A DNA stretch of 64,000 nucleotides, taken from positions 3,710 through 67,709 of the forward strand of contig JBOHFT010000003.1 in the NCBI GenBank assembly GCA_050699815.1. The letters are read 5' to 3'. Below the pieces are notes generated by a model, which did no database searches, was not told the origin of the DNA, and saw nothing but the letters and a program-made list of their open reading frames with translations. Source of the stretch: GCA-003244245 sp050699815. GTDB taxonomy: Bacteria; Actinomycetota; Actinomycetes; Mycobacteriales; Pseudonocardiaceae. The position numbers and the translations under genes are program-made. Within the stretch, counting starts at the first letter, position 1. Each line of letters opens with the position of its first letter. Below, in pieces: positions 50,212 through 59,577 of this stretch.

Positions 50212-51515
50212 GCGATCAGCCCCGCAATCTCGCCGGGCAGGTCGTCAGCGTGCGCGTAGGGGCCCACCACGGCGGCGGTGACCGGCCGGCCCAGCAACCC
50301 CCGGGCGAGCTCGGCGACCTGGTCTGCGGTCACCGCGTCGATCCGTCGTAGCTCGTCGGTGACCAAGCGGTGCTCACCATGGTGCAGCTCGGCCTTGCCG
50401 ATCCGGGTCATCCAGGAACCGGGATCCTCCAGGCCCAGCACCAGCCCGCCGCGCAGCTGCCCCTTGCCGCGGGCCAGCTCGGCGTCGGACAGCCCGTCGC
50501 GCGCCACCGAGGTCAGCACGTCGCCTACCACCGCTGCCACCTCGCCCAGCCGCTGCGGGGAGCAGCCGGCGTAGATTGACAAGCTGCCCGTGTCGGCGTA
50601 ACAGGACACCGACGAGTACACCGAGTACGCCAGCCCGCGCTGCTCGCGGACCTGCTGGAACAGCCGTGAGCTCATCCCGCCGCCCAGCGCGGCGTTGAGC
50701 ACACCGAGCACGCAGCGCCGGTCGTCATGCCGGTCCATGGCCGACACGCCCACCATAAGGTGAGCCTGCTCGGAATGGTCGTTGCACACGGCGAGCGGGC
50801 GCCGTCCGGTGATTCTGGCCCGGCCGCGGCGCGGGCTCACCGGTTGCGCGCAACCCGTCAGGTGGTGCCCGAAGCTGTCACCCACCGCGGCCAGCACCGC
50901 GCGGTGGGTGACGTTGCCGGTCACCGCCAGCACCATCCGCTCCGGCGTGTAGCACCGCCGGTAGAAGCGGTGCAGCGCTTCGCGGGTCATCCCGGTGATC
51001 GACTCCTCGGTGCCCAGGATCGGGCGGCCCAGTGGATGCGATCCGAGCAACGCCGCGCAGAACTCGTCGTGCAGCAAGTCCTCCGGGTCGTCGTCACGCA
51101 TCGCGATCTCCTCGAGCACCACGCTGCGCTCGAGGTCGACGTCGGCGGGGTCGAGCAGGGCGTCACCGAGCACGTCGCACACCAGGTCGACGGCCAGCTC
51201 GAGGTCCGAGTCCAGCACGTGGGCGTAGTAGCAGGTGTGCTCTTTGTCAGTGAACGCGTTGAGCTCACCACCCACCGCGTCGATCTCCTCGGCGATCGCC
51301 GCCGCGGAGCGCCGCGTGGTGCCCTTGAACAGCAGGTGCTCCAGGTAGTGCGCCGCACCGGCCACCGCGGTGGGCTCGTCGCGCGAACCCACCGCCACCC
51401 ACATCCCGACCACGGCGGAATGCGAACCGGGCAGCTCCTCGGTCACCACCCGCAATCCGGAGGGAAGAACGCTGCGCCGAAGCGTTCCCCCGCCGGGGTC
51501 CTGCCGTGGGGTCAC
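50208..51515 (-). CDS. M16-family zinc peptidase (PepR type)
   Basis: The 435-residue peptidase has the inverted zinc motif in AAHYLEHLLFKGT (H-x2-E-H, about 58-62), a downstream glutamate in the DSDLELAVDLVCDVL region, and GGMSSRLFQQVREQRGLAYS typical of the M16 C-terminal half. The role in actinobacteria is unclear; it is regularly encoded just downstream of pnp, as here (GTGA overlap with the pnp stop). It was named pepR in mycobacteria. Confidence 0.93.
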   Translation of the reverse strand: MTPRQDPGGGTLRRSVLPSGLRVVTEELPGSHSAVVGMWVAVGSRDEPTAVAGAAHYLEHLLFKGTTRRSAAAIAEEIDAVGGELNAFTDKEHTCYYAHVLDSDLELAVDLVCDVLGDALLDPADVDLERSVVLEEIAMRDDDPEDLLHDEFCAALLGSHPLGRPILGTEESITGMTREALHRFYRRCYTPERMVLAVTGNVTHRAVLAAVGDSFGHHLTGCAQPVSPRRGRARITGRRPLAVCNDHSEQAHLMVGVSAMDRHDDRRCVLGVLNAALGGGMSSRLFQQVREQRGLAYSVYSSVSCYADTGSLSIYAGCSPQRLGEVAAVVGDVLTSVARDGLSDAELARGKGQLRGGLVLGLEDPGSWMTRIGKAELHHGEHRLVTDELRRIDAVTADQVAELARGLLGRPVTAAVVGPYAHADDLPGEIAGLIA

Positions 51516-53767
51516 GTGCTGGCCGGTGCCTCAATGACCGGGTCGGCACCGGAGGCGGCGACGGTGTCGTCTTCGCCGACTGGCACCAGGCTGATCTTGC
51601 CCCGGTTGTCGATGTCGGCCACCTCGACGCGCAGCTTGTCCCCGACCTTGACCACGTCCTCGACCTTGCCGATACGCTTGCCGTTGCCCAGTTTGGAGAT
51701 GTGCACCAGGCCGTCCTTACCGGGCACCAGCGAGACGAAGGCACCGAAGGCGGCGGTCTTGACCACGGTCCCCAGGAACCGCTCCCCGACCTTGGGCAGC
51801 TGCGGGTTGGCGATCGCATTGATCCGGTCGATGGCGGCCTCGGCGGACGGGCCGTCGTTGGCGCCGACGTAGATCGTGCCGTCGTCCTCAATGGAGATGT
51901 CCGCGCCGGTTTCCTCGGTGATCGAATTGATCATCTTGCCCTTCGGGCCGATCACCTCGCCGATCTTGTCGATCGGGATCTTGATCGCGGTGACCCGCGG
52001 GGCGTACGGGCTCATCTCATCCGGCCCGGTGATGGCCTGGGCCATCACCGCGAGGATCGTCAGCCGGGCGTCCCGGGCCTGGGCCAGCGCCGCGGCAAGG
52101 ACCCCGGAGGGGATGCCGTCCAGCTTGGTGTCCAGCTGCAGCGCGGTGACGAAGTCCTTGGTGCCGGCCACCTTGAAGTCCATGTCGCCGAAGGCGTCCT
52201 CGGCGCCCAGGATGTCGGTGAGCGCGACATAGGCTTCCTGACCATCGATCTCACCAGAGACCAGGCCCATCGCGATGCCCGCCACCGGGGCCTTGAGCGG
52301 CACGCCCGCGTTGTACATCGACATCGTGGACGCACAGACCGAACCCATCGACGTGGAGCCGTTGGAGCCCAGCGCCTCGGACACCTGGCGGATGGCGTAG
52401 GGGAATTCCTCGCGGCTGGGCAGCACCGGCACCAGGGCCCGCTCAGCCAGCGCACCATGCCCGATCTCGCGCCGTTTGGGCGAGCCCACCCGACCGGTCT
52501 CGCCGGTGGAGAACGGCGGGAAGTTGTAGTGGTGCAGGTAGCGCTTGGTGGTCTCCGGGCCCAGCGAGTCGATCTGCTGTTCCATCCGCAGCATGTTCAG
52601 CGTGGTGGCGCCGAGGATCTGGGTCTCGCCGCGTTCGAACAGCGCCGAACCGTGCGCCCGGGGGATCACCTCGACCTCCGCTGACAGCGGCCGGATATCG
52701 GTGATGCCGCGGCCGTCGATGCGCACCTTGTCGCGCAGGATGCGCTGGCGTACCGCGGCCTTGGTGGCGGACCGGAACGCGGCGGCGATCTCCTTCTCCC
52801 GGCCCTCGAAGGGCTCAGCCAGCTGCTCCAGGCAGCTGGCCTTGAGCTCGTCGAGCCGGTTCTCGCGCGCTGTCTTGCCCGCGATGGTGAGCGCCTGCGC
52901 CAGCTCGCCGGCCACCGCCGCGCGAACGGCCTCCATGGCATCAGGCTCGTAGGCGAGGAAGGTGGGAAACTCCAGCACCGGCCTGGCAGCCACCTGCGCC
53001 AGCTCCTGCTGGGCCTGGCACAGTGCGCGGATGAACGGCTTGGCGGCCTCCAGCCCGGCGGCCACCACCTCTTCGGTCGGGGCCGACGCGCCGTCGGCCA
53101 CCAGCTCGATGGTGGCCTCGGTGGCCTCGGCCTCGACCATCATGATCGCCACGTCGCTGGTGGGGCCGTCACCGACCACCCGGCCGGCGACAACCATGTC
53201 GAACACCGCCCGCTGGGTTTGCTCATAGGTCGGGAAGGCCACCCAGGTGCCGTCGATGAGGACGATCCGCGTGCCGCCGATCGGGCCGGCGAACGGCAGG
53301 CCGGACAGCTGGGTGGACGCTGACGCGGCGTTGATCGCGAGCACGTCGTAGGGGTCCGCCGGGTTGAGGCTCAGCACGGTGACGACGACCTGGACCTCGT
53401 TGCGCAGGCCGTCCACAAAGGAGGGACGCAGCGGGCGGTCGATCAGCCGGCAGGTGAGGATCGCGTCGGTGGACGGGCGGCCCTCGCGGCGGAAGAAGGA
53501 GCCGGGGATCCGGCCGGCGGCGTACATCCGTTCCTCGACGTCGACGGTCAGCGGGAAGAAGTCGAACTGGTCCTTGGGCTGCTTGGACACCGTGGTGGCG
53601 GACAGCAGCATCGTCTCGTCATCGAGATACGCAACGACGGATCCAGCGGCCTGTCGGGCCAGCCGACCGGTCTCGAAGCGCACGGTGCGGGTACCGAAGG
53701 CGCCATTGTCCAGGACTGCGGTGGTCTCGTGCATCTTAGCTGCGGAGGTGCTCGTAGGGTCGGTCAA
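51512..53767 (-). CDS. pnp: polyribonucleotide nucleotidyltransferase (PNPase)
   Basis: The 751-residue exoribonuclease has two RNase PH domains (ETTAVLDNGAFGTRTVRFET at the start, VRIDGRGITDIRPLSAEVEV before the second), SKRRE-like GSPKRREIGHGALAERAL, a KH domain (KIGEVIGPKGKMINSITEET) and an S1 domain (GAFVSLVPGKDGLVHISKLG). TTG 53767 is chosen: AGGAGG lies 7 nt upstream and the protein then begins TDPTSTSAAKMHETTAV as in relatives. ATG 53734 is the alternative. The open frame further upstream to 54043 is untranslated leader. Confidence 0.95.
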   Translation of the reverse strand: MTDPTSTSAAKMHETTAVLDNGAFGTRTVRFETGRLARQAAGSVVAYLDDETMLLSATTVSKQPKDQFDFFPLTVDVEERMYAAGRIPGSFFRREGRPSTDAILTCRLIDRPLRPSFVDGLRNEVQVVVTVLSLNPADPYDVLAINAASASTQLSGLPFAGPIGGTRIVLIDGTWVAFPTYEQTQRAVFDMVVAGRVVGDGPTSDVAIMMVEAEATEATIELVADGASAPTEEVVAAGLEAAKPFIRALCQAQQELAQVAARPVLEFPTFLAYEPDAMEAVRAAVAGELAQALTIAGKTARENRLDELKASCLEQLAEPFEGREKEIAAAFRSATKAAVRQRILRDKVRIDGRGITDIRPLSAEVEVIPRAHGSALFERGETQILGATTLNMLRMEQQIDSLGPETTKRYLHHYNFPPFSTGETGRVGSPKRREIGHGALAERALVPVLPSREEFPYAIRQVSEALGSNGSTSMGSVCASTMSMYNAGVPLKAPVAGIAMGLVSGEIDGQEAYVALTDILGAEDAFGDMDFKVAGTKDFVTALQLDTKLDGIPSGVLAAALAQARDARLTILAVMAQAITGPDEMSPYAPRVTAIKIPIDKIGEVIGPKGKMINSITEETGADISIEDDGTIYVGANDGPSAEAAIDRINAIANPQLPKVGERFLGTVVKTAAFGAFVSLVPGKDGLVHISKLGNGKRIGKVEDVVKVGDKLRVEVADIDNRGKISLVPVGEDDTVAASGADPVIEAPAST

Positions 53768-54039
53768 TTCGTCTCCTCCTCGCAACGCGGGCCACGGCTT
53801 TACCTTGCGGACCACCGGTGCGGGAGCGAAGACGAGACCGGTCTTCGATCGAAGCCCTCGGGAGCTCACAGCGTTCCCGAGAGCCACTACCGAGGACCGG
53901 CGGACGACGGTCCCGAGACGGGCGGCGAAGCGGCTCGTGCGGCGATGTGTGTGTTGTGAATCGGGCGCCGACGCGGTGCCGACGCCCGCTACGCGAAGGG
54001 GAGTGGCTGACGACGGTGCGATCCCCCCTCGCGCCGGGA
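53768..54039. other. rpsO-pnp intergenic leader
   Basis: These 272 bases lie between the rpsO stop and the pnp start on the minus strand. No gene is seen. Several imperfect GC-rich inverted repeats occur (for example CGGGCGCCGAC near 53962 against GCCGACGCCCG near 53978, and the palindrome CTTCGATCGAAG near 53844). In other bacteria this leader is an RNase III cleavage and pnp autoregulation site; that it does so here is inference. Confidence 0.5.
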
Positions 54040-54309
54040 TCAACGGCGCAGGCCGAGGCGCTCGATCAGGGATCGGTAGCGCGCGATATCGACCTTGGCG
54101 AGGTAATTCAGCAGGTTTCGGCGGCGGCCGACCATGAGCAGCAGGCCGCGCCGGGAGTGGTGATCGTGCTTGTGCTGCTTGAGATGCTCGGTGAGGTCCA
54201 TGATCCGCTTGGTCAGCAGGGCCACCTGCGCTTCAGGGGAACCGGTGTCCCCGCCACGCAGCCCGTACTCGGCCAGGATCTCGCTCTTCTGTGTGGTGGA
54301 CAGCGCCAC
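54040..54309 (-). CDS. rpsO: 30S ribosomal protein S15
   Basis: The 89-residue protein begins (V)ALSTTQKSEILAEYGLRGG and contains DTGSPEAQVALLTKRIMDLT, HLKQHKHDHHSRRGLLLMVG and RRRNLLNYLAK, the universal S15 blocks. GTG 54309 is chosen over the in-frame ATG at 54330, since the resulting length is exactly that of the family and AGGAGA lies upstream. Confidence 0.97.
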   Translation of the reverse strand: MALSTTQKSEILAEYGLRGGDTGSPEAQVALLTKRIMDLTEHLKQHKHDHHSRRGLLLMVGRRRNLLNYLAKVDIARYRSLIERLGLRR

Positions 54310-54492
54310 GGGTCGATCTTCTCCTGTCATCTGCGTACCGTGCGGGGTCCCCGGGACTCACCTTGCGCCAGGGGGACGGCATCTGCCGACGGTGCCGACC
54401 GCCACGGACCGCAGCCGAACCCGCACTGAGGCTACCAGCTCACTTTTCGGCGTCCGGCGCCGCCCCGGATCACTGGGTAAGCTCTCGGGGAC

Positions 54493-55011
54493 CTACTCGC
54501 CCTCCGGGCCGACGCCAGAAGCGCGCCGAAGCAATCCGGCGAGCAGCGGGAACCCCTCCTGCAGCAGGTCGGCCGCCGCCGCCAGCTCGGCCGGACCGGC
54601 CACCTTGCGCAGCCCCGGGACGAGCACCTCGTCACCGTGCTCCTCGATCCGCATGGTGTCGCGGCTGAGAGTGGGCCGCGACTCGCGCACCTCCGCCAGC
54701 GCGGCACGGATCGCAGCCGGATCACCAGAGGCGACATCAGGGGTGAGCACTCGGCGCTCCAGCATCACCATTCGGGCCAGCACCGCGGGATTGCCGATTT
54801 TTGCGCGGCGTCCACTCATCAGCTGGCTGAGCATCGGCGGGCTCAGACCTAAGACGTCGGCCAACTGCGCCTGGGAGACATCGAAGGCGACCACGAGGCG
54901 GCGCACCCGATCGCCGAGCGGCTCCCCGTACCACTCCCGCTGCAGGGCAAGGTTGCGCCCAACGGTGAGCTGCTCCTCCACCAGCCTCCCCTTCCGTGCC
55001 CGATACCTCAT
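54493..55011 (-). CDS. helix-turn-helix DNA-binding protein
   Basis: The 172-residue protein has a clear XRE-like helix-turn-helix (FDVSQAQLADVLGLSPPMLS, about 43-62, then QLMSGRRAKIGNPAVLARMV). The rest is helical with AAAADLLQEGFPLLAGLLRR near the end. It sits between ribF and rpsO on the same strand, a position seen in other Pseudonocardiales. Targets are unknown. No membrane segment is seen. Confidence 0.75.
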   Translation of the reverse strand: MRYRARKGRLVEEQLTVGRNLALQREWYGEPLGDRVRRLVVAFDVSQAQLADVLGLSPPMLSQLMSGRRAKIGNPAVLARMVMLERRVLTPDVASGDPAAIRAALAEVRESRPTLSRDTMRIEEHGDEVLVPGLRKVAGPAELAAAADLLQEGFPLLAGLLRRASGVGPEGE

Positions 55012-55061
55012 CGCCCCATTGCCAGCATCCTGCCAGGCTCACCGCCACTGGCGTACCACGA

Positions 55062-56018
55062 TCAATGATCGCTCGCCTGGTCCGGTTGAGTATCTCCGTC
55101 GAGCACCTCCCGGGTGCGCGCCACATCGTCATCGATCTGGGACACGAGCTGCTCGGGGGTATCGAAGCGCCACATGCCGCGCAGCCGCTCGACGAAGTCC
55201 AGCGCAACCTGCTCGCCGTAGAAGTCCTCGTCCGCATCCAGCACGAATGCCTCCACCCGGCGCTCCCGCCCGGAGAAGGTCGGGTTGGTGCCGACCGACC
55301 CCGCGGCCGGCAGCTCCCGGCCGCGGTGCACGAAGCGGCACGCGTACACACCGTCGGCGGGAATCGCGGCGTACCGCGGGGTCGACAGGTTCGCCGTCGG
55401 GTAGCCCATGCTGCGGCCGCGCTGGTCACCGCGGACCACGATGCCCTCCACCCGGTGCGGACGGCCCAGGGCGGTGCCGGCGGCCGCCACGTCACCAGCG
55501 TCGATGCAGGAGCGGATGTAGGTGGAGGAGAAGGTCAGCTCGCCCTGGGACAGCATGCCTACGTCCCCGGCGGTGAACCCGAACCGCTGGCCCAGGGCCC
55601 GCAGCAGCTCGACGTTGCCCAGCGCTTTGTGACCGAAGGTGAAGTTGTGCCCGACGACCGCCTCCGCCACGTGCAGGCGCTCCACGAGCACCTCGTGGAC
55701 GAACTCGTCGGCTGGCATCCGGGACAGCCCGACGGTGAACGGCAGCACCAAGAACACCTCGACTCCGAGCTGTTCAACCAGCTCGGCCCGGCGGCGCAAG
55801 GTGGTGAGCTGGGCGGGGTGGCTGCCGGGGCGGACCACCTCCGAGGGGTGCGGGTCGAAGGTCATCAGCACGCACGGCACGCCCAGCTCCCGGGCCCGCC
55901 GCACGGCCTGCCCGATCAGCTGGGCGTGACCGCGGTGCACCCCGTCGAACACCCCGATGGTGACCACGCTGCGGCCCCACCCGTTCGGAATTGCCTCGAT
56001 TCCACGCCAGCGCTGCAC
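55062..56018 (-). CDS. ribF: bifunctional riboflavin kinase/FAD synthetase
   Basis: The 318-residue enzyme makes FMN and FAD. The N-terminal FAD-synthetase domain has VVTIGVFDGVHRGHAQLIGQ (HxGH-like nucleotidyl site), MTFDPHPSEVV and VVGHNFTFGHKALGN; the C-terminal kinase domain has GIVVRGDQRGRSMGYPTANL and VEAFVLDADEDFYGEQVALD. GTG 56018 is chosen; the long open frame upstream to 56447 is antisense-like. It follows truB by 19 nt, the usual truB-ribF pairing. Confidence 0.95.
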   Translation of the reverse strand: MQRWRGIEAIPNGWGRSVVTIGVFDGVHRGHAQLIGQAVRRARELGVPCVLMTFDPHPSEVVRPGSHPAQLTTLRRRAELVEQLGVEVFLVLPFTVGLSRMPADEFVHEVLVERLHVAEAVVGHNFTFGHKALGNVELLRALGQRFGFTAGDVGMLSQGELTFSSTYIRSCIDAGDVAAAGTALGRPHRVEGIVVRGDQRGRSMGYPTANLSTPRYAAIPADGVYACRFVHRGRELPAAGSVGTNPTFSGRERRVEAFVLDADEDFYGEQVALDFVERLRGMWRFDTPEQLVSQIDDDVARTREVLDGDTQPDQASDH

Positions 56019-56037
56019 GGGCGATGAGGCTAACGGG

Positions 56038-56931
56038 TCACTCACCCGCCGGGCGCAGCACCAGGATCGGGCGGGCCTGCCCAGCACGCTCGGCCAGCAA
56101 CGCGACGGCGCGGCCTTCGGAGTCGATCGCGGCGTGCGTCCCGGCCAGCCCGGCCGCCGGCAACGGCCCGCCATGGGCCAGCACCCGAACCTGCTCCGCG
56201 TCCACGGCGCGGTGCGGGAACGCGGTCGCCACCACCTCGTCCAGCTCCGCCGACAGGCAAGGTGCGCTGGCGAGCTCATCAAGGGTGCGCGCGACGTCCA
56301 GGCCGAAGGGACCCACCCGGGTGCGGCGCAGGGCGGTGAGGTGTCCCCCGACCCCGAGCGCGGCACCGAGGTCTCTGGCCAGCGCCCGGACGTAGGTGCC
56401 GCCACTGCACTCCACCAGCACGTCGAGGTCGGTGACCCGGTCGCCACGGCGCAGCGCGAGGAGCTCGAACCGGGTCACCCGCACCGGCCGGGCGGCCAGC
56501 GTGACCTGCTCGCCGGCCCGGGCCAGCGCGTAGGCCCGCCGACCGCCGACCTTGACCGCGCTCACCGCGCTGGGTACCTGCTCGATGGCGCCGCGCAGAT
56601 CGGCGATGCCCGCGAGGATCGCCTGTTCGGCGATCACGGACGCGTCGGCGCCGCCGGTGGGTTCGCCCGCGGCGTCGTCGGTGCTGGTGGACACACCCAG
56701 CCGCACCGTGCCCCGGTAGACCTTGGGTTCCAGCGGGAGATGCCCGAGCAGCCTGGTGGCCCGCTGCACGCCGCAGACGAGCACACCGGTGGCCATCGGG
56801 TCCAAGGTGCCGGCGTGCCCGATCCGGCGGGTACCCAGCAGCCGGCGCAGCCGGGCGACCACGTCGTGCGAGGTCATCCCGGCCGACTTGTCCACCACCA
56901 CCAGGCCGGCAGGCAGATCAGGAGAGCTCAT
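56038..56931 (-). CDS. truB: tRNA pseudouridine-55 synthase
   Basis: The 297-residue enzyme isomerises U55 in tRNA. Seen: GLVVVDKSAGMTSHDVVARL, RRIGHAGTLDPMATGVLVCG with the catalytic Asp, and VYRGTVRLGVSTSTDDAAGE, plus the ECSGGTYVRALARDLG block. ATG 56931 (MSSPDLPAG) has GGAGGG upstream and is preferred over 56946. The start overlaps the 3' end of the EspG-like gene by 14 nt. Confidence 0.95.
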   Translation of the reverse strand: MSSPDLPAGLVVVDKSAGMTSHDVVARLRRLLGTRRIGHAGTLDPMATGVLVCGVQRATRLLGHLPLEPKVYRGTVRLGVSTSTDDAAGEPTGGADASVIAEQAILAGIADLRGAIEQVPSAVSAVKVGGRRAYALARAGEQVTLAARPVRVTRFELLALRRGDRVTDLDVLVECSGGTYVRALARDLGAALGVGGHLTALRRTRVGPFGLDVARTLDELASAPCLSAELDEVVATAFPHRAVDAEQVRVLAHGGPLPAAGLAGTHAAIDSEGRAVALLAERAGQARPILVLRPAGE

Positions 56932-57700
56932 GACCCTCCGCAACACTACGGATCAGCGCGGCGACGTCGCTGGTCAGGCGCTGCCGGTCGGTTGGGGCGA
57001 GCAGCAGCCGGGCTGGGTGGCTGCCGGGCCGGCGGATCTGGATCCGGCCGTGCTCGGTATCGAGGACGCTCACGACGTCGCGGGCGCGGTGGCGGCGTCC
57101 CAGCCGGTCCCGGGCCGCTGCGCCGATCTTGAGCCGCCGCACCACAGACCCGGTGATCAGCCGGCGGACCTGGCGCGCCTCGTCGGTTCGCAACCCGGCT
57201 CGCTCCAGCCGGGCGAGCTCGGTGTCTGCCCGTAGCCCATCCCCCTGGGCGATGCCAGCGGGGATGACGACGGCGTCGCCGACTGCCGCGGGGTGATCGG
57301 GGACGTGGGCCAGGAGACCTTCAGCCAACCGTTGCGGGTGCGCCGGGAAGAGATCGACGGTGTGTGCGGTCGGCACGCTGACGACGCCGACCATGCCCGA
57401 CGCGCACGCCAGCACCCGGACCTCCTGGCCAGGGCCGGTGATCATCCGTAGATCCGCCTCGACGGCGGGGCGGGCCAGCGCGCCCAGGGCGTCCTCGACC
57501 TCGGGCCGGGGCCGCCGCGCGTCAACCAGCCCGCGGGCGCGTAGCTGCTCCCATGCCTGATCGTCCAACCGGTCGCGCTCGTCCAGCGTCGCGCCATGGT
57601 CCGCAACGTTGAGCAGCAGCGGCTGGTCTCCCAGCTCCATCCGGTGCCACAGCGCGGTGAACTCCGCGGTGGACAACCGCAGCACCCCGGGGCGGTTCAT
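56918..57700 (-). CDS. EspG-family type VII secretion chaperone
   Basis: The 260-residue protein matches EspG-like proteins, which bind PE/PPE substrates in the cytoplasm and bring them to ESX machinery. Seen: LRLSTAEFTALWHRMELGDQ, LDERDRLDDQAWEQLRARGL and the C-terminal RRHRARDVVSVLDTEHGRIQ. Its start overlaps the stop of the PPE-like gene (ATGA), so the two are made together. No ESX motor gene lies in the window. Confidence 0.85.
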   Translation of the reverse strand: MNRPGVLRLSTAEFTALWHRMELGDQPLLLNVADHGATLDERDRLDDQAWEQLRARGLVDARRPRPEVEDALGALARPAVEADLRMITGPGQEVRVLACASGMVGVVSVPTAHTVDLFPAHPQRLAEGLLAHVPDHPAAVGDAVVIPAGIAQGDGLRADTELARLERAGLRTDEARQVRRLITGSVVRRLKIGAAARDRLGRRHRARDVVSVLDTEHGRIQIRRPGSHPARLLLAPTDRQRLTSDVAALIRSVAEGHELS

Positions 57701-58977
57701 CGCCGGTGGGGCTCGCCGTCGTCCGGCGGATCCGCACCGATCACGGGCGGCGCGGTCCGCGGCAGGTCACCGATGAGCCGGTGGGGATCGGACTCCACAA
57801 GATAGGACGGCCGCCGCCGTTCCTTGTCCTCGCCGCTCCTCCCCCCGCCCATCGCGCCGACCGGCGGCGCGCCGGAGATCCCAGCACCAGCCGCACGGCC
57901 GGCACCGGCGACGTTGGCAGCTGCGGCGCGGGCCGCTGCCGACTCGGGCGAGCCGACCGGGCCGAAGCTACCTGCACGGTGCGACCCAAGCCCGGCCGTG
58001 CTAGGAACCCGTCCTCCCGGGAATCCGTGAGCCACAGAGCCTGCTCGCACCCCGCCGTCTCCTCGCACCCCGCCGTCTCCTCGCACCCCGCCGTCTCCTC
58101 GCACCCCGCCGTCTCCTCGCACCCCGCCGTCTCCTCGCACCCCGCCGCGGCTGGCCCTGTTCGCTGCCCCGCCCACCGGACCAGCCACGATTGGAGCGCC
58201 CGGCAGGAAGCCGCCCGACCCTGCGGGCGCGCCCGCAGCCGGACGTCCCCCGGCATACTCCGGACCACCGCCGCTGTGCGGGCTGGTTGGTGCGGGAGCC
58301 GCAGCGGTCATGCCTACCGGCGCTGCCCCGGCTAGCGTTGTGGGGGATCCTGGCGCCGCACCGCTGCTCCCCAAGCCACTACCTCCGGGTGCCCCGACAC
58401 CGGGGAAGCCGCCGATCTCCGACCGCTCCCCGGCGGGGATGGCGAGGTTGGGCTCTCCGACAGGCGGCGGCACGAACTGGGTCAGGTTCACCAGCCGCAT
58501 GTTCGTGCCGTCCTGATAGGCGGTCATCGCGGCGCGCGCCTGCCGCTCCTGCCCGGCGTTGAAGGCCTCGTCGGCTTCCTGGTCGGAGGTCGTGAAACCG
58601 TCGATGACGGGAATATCCTTCCAACTCCAGCCGCGCGGCTCGGGCGGGACCTCAGGAACCTGTCCCCTCGCCGTCGTGAAGGCGCTGATCTGCTCATCGA
58701 TCTTGTTGCCGGTGTCGATCGCCAGCTTCCGGGCCTCGTCCACCCAGGTCCCCAGCGGCGTCATCGCCCCGACCGCCGCATCCGCCGCCGCACCCCGCTG
58801 GGAGGCCTGCACACCGGTGATCGCGGTGTCGATGTAGCGCCGGACGACGCTCAACCGCTCGGCCAACTGGTGCCAGCCCACCATCACGTCACCCTGGCTG
58901 TCCGGCCCGTCGCCGTTGTACATCTCATGCCGGATCACCTGATGCGAATAGGTCCAGTAATTCACACACGTGCTCAT
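57697..58977 (-). CDS. PPE-like type VII secretion substrate with hexapeptide repeats
   Basis: The 426-residue protein has a helical N-terminal part (about 1-175: YWTYSHQVIRHEMYNGDGPD, VMVGWHQLAERLSVVRRYID, WVDEARKLAIDTGNKIDEQI) similar to the PPE-like proteins of non-mycobacterial actinobacteria. A Gly/Pro/Ala-rich region follows, which includes five to six GVRGDG repeats (about 278-312), and a charged tail. It lies between a DUF3558 lipoprotein gene and the EspG-like gene. A cell-surface role is likely but not shown. Confidence 0.72.
   Translation of the reverse strand: MSTCVNYWTYSHQVIRHEMYNGDGPDSQGDVMVGWHQLAERLSVVRRYIDTAITGVQASQRGAAADAAVGAMTPLGTWVDEARKLAIDTGNKIDEQISAFTTARGQVPEVPPEPRGWSWKDIPVIDGFTTSDQEADEAFNAGQERQARAAMTAYQDGTNMRLVNLTQFVPPPVGEPNLAIPAGERSEIGGFPGVGAPGGSGLGSSGAAPGSPTTLAGAAPVGMTAAAPAPTSPHSGGGPEYAGGRPAAGAPAGSGGFLPGAPIVAGPVGGAANRASRGGVRGDGGVRGDGGVRGDGGVRGDGGVRGDGGVRAGSVAHGFPGGRVPSTAGLGSHRAGSFGPVGSPESAAARAAAANVAGAGRAAGAGISGAPPVGAMGGGRSGEDKERRRPSYLVESDPHRLIGDLPRTAPPVIGADPPDDGEPHRR
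58044..58147 (-). repeat. 18-bp tandem repeat inside the PPE-like gene
   Basis: Five identical 18-bp units (plus strand CTCGCACCCCGCCGTCTC) and a partial sixth run from 58044 to 58147. Each encodes six residues (GVRGDG in phase on the minus strand). The repeats are identical at DNA level, so recent copy-number change is likely and would stay in frame. Confidence 0.93.
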
Positions 58978-58992
58978 TGGGCTCCCAGTCTT

Positions 58993-59577
58993 TCAACCCA
59001 GTGGCGGCAGGTTCCCCACCGCCACCTCCGCCGCCGCCCGCGCCGCCCCACAAGGATCTTCATAAGGCTCGCGCAGATCAGTAAAGATCACATCAAGGCC
59101 CTGCTGCTGGGCTAATCCCACGGTCACCCAGCACGTGGGCACCGCACCACTCTGGTGCACGACCGCTGGCAACCCGGCGATCTGCAGCCCCTGGAACACT
59201 GGCAACGCGGCCCTGCGCTTATAGGTGCGCTCCAGGATGTCCCAATCCGGGTAAGTGGTGACGGTGAGCTCACCGTGGTGGCCTCTGTCGACCCACGTGC
59301 ACACCTGGTGTCCGGACGGCAAAGTACGCGTGCGATCCGGTCGGATGTCGAATCCGAACCGCTTGAGCTGCTCGGTGGTGAAGACGTCGCACGGCCTAGC
59401 CCCGTATGCCCCGACATCCCGAGGATGCTCCACCGGGGGAGACAGCTGCCGGTGCTCGGTCGACCCGACCCCCGCCTCTGCGGGTGGGGCCGCCGAGCCA
59501 CCCTGAGCCGACGAGCACCCGGCGACCAACGCCATTGCGGCCGCTGATGCCCAGACCAGCAGCACGATCCGCCGCAT
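58993..59577 (-). CDS. DUF3558 lipoprotein
   Basis: The 194-residue protein has a lipoprotein signal (RRIVLLVWASAAAMALVAGC, lipobox LVAGC with Cys near 20) and the DUF3558 pattern: PCDVFTTEQLKRFGFDI, CTWVDRGHHGELTVTTYPDW and PTCWVTVGLAQQQGLDVIFT, with paired cysteines. The TTG at 59580 is in frame, but the ATG at 59577 overlaps the previous stop (TGATG) and is preferred. It would sit on the outer face of the membrane. It is regularly found beside PE/PPE-like genes. Confidence 0.88.
   Translation of the reverse strand: MRRIVLLVWASAAAMALVAGCSSAQGGSAAPPAEAGVGSTEHRQLSPPVEHPRDVGAYGARPCDVFTTEQLKRFGFDIRPDRTRTLPSGHQVCTWVDRGHHGELTVTTYPDWDILERTYKRRAALPVFQGLQIAGLPAVVHQSGAVPTCWVTVGLAQQQGLDVIFTDLREPYEDPCGAARAAAEVAVGNLPPLG

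Noticed and set aside
58044..58147. CRISPR-like array
   Set aside because: Direct 18-bp units without spacers, inside and in frame with a protein gene.
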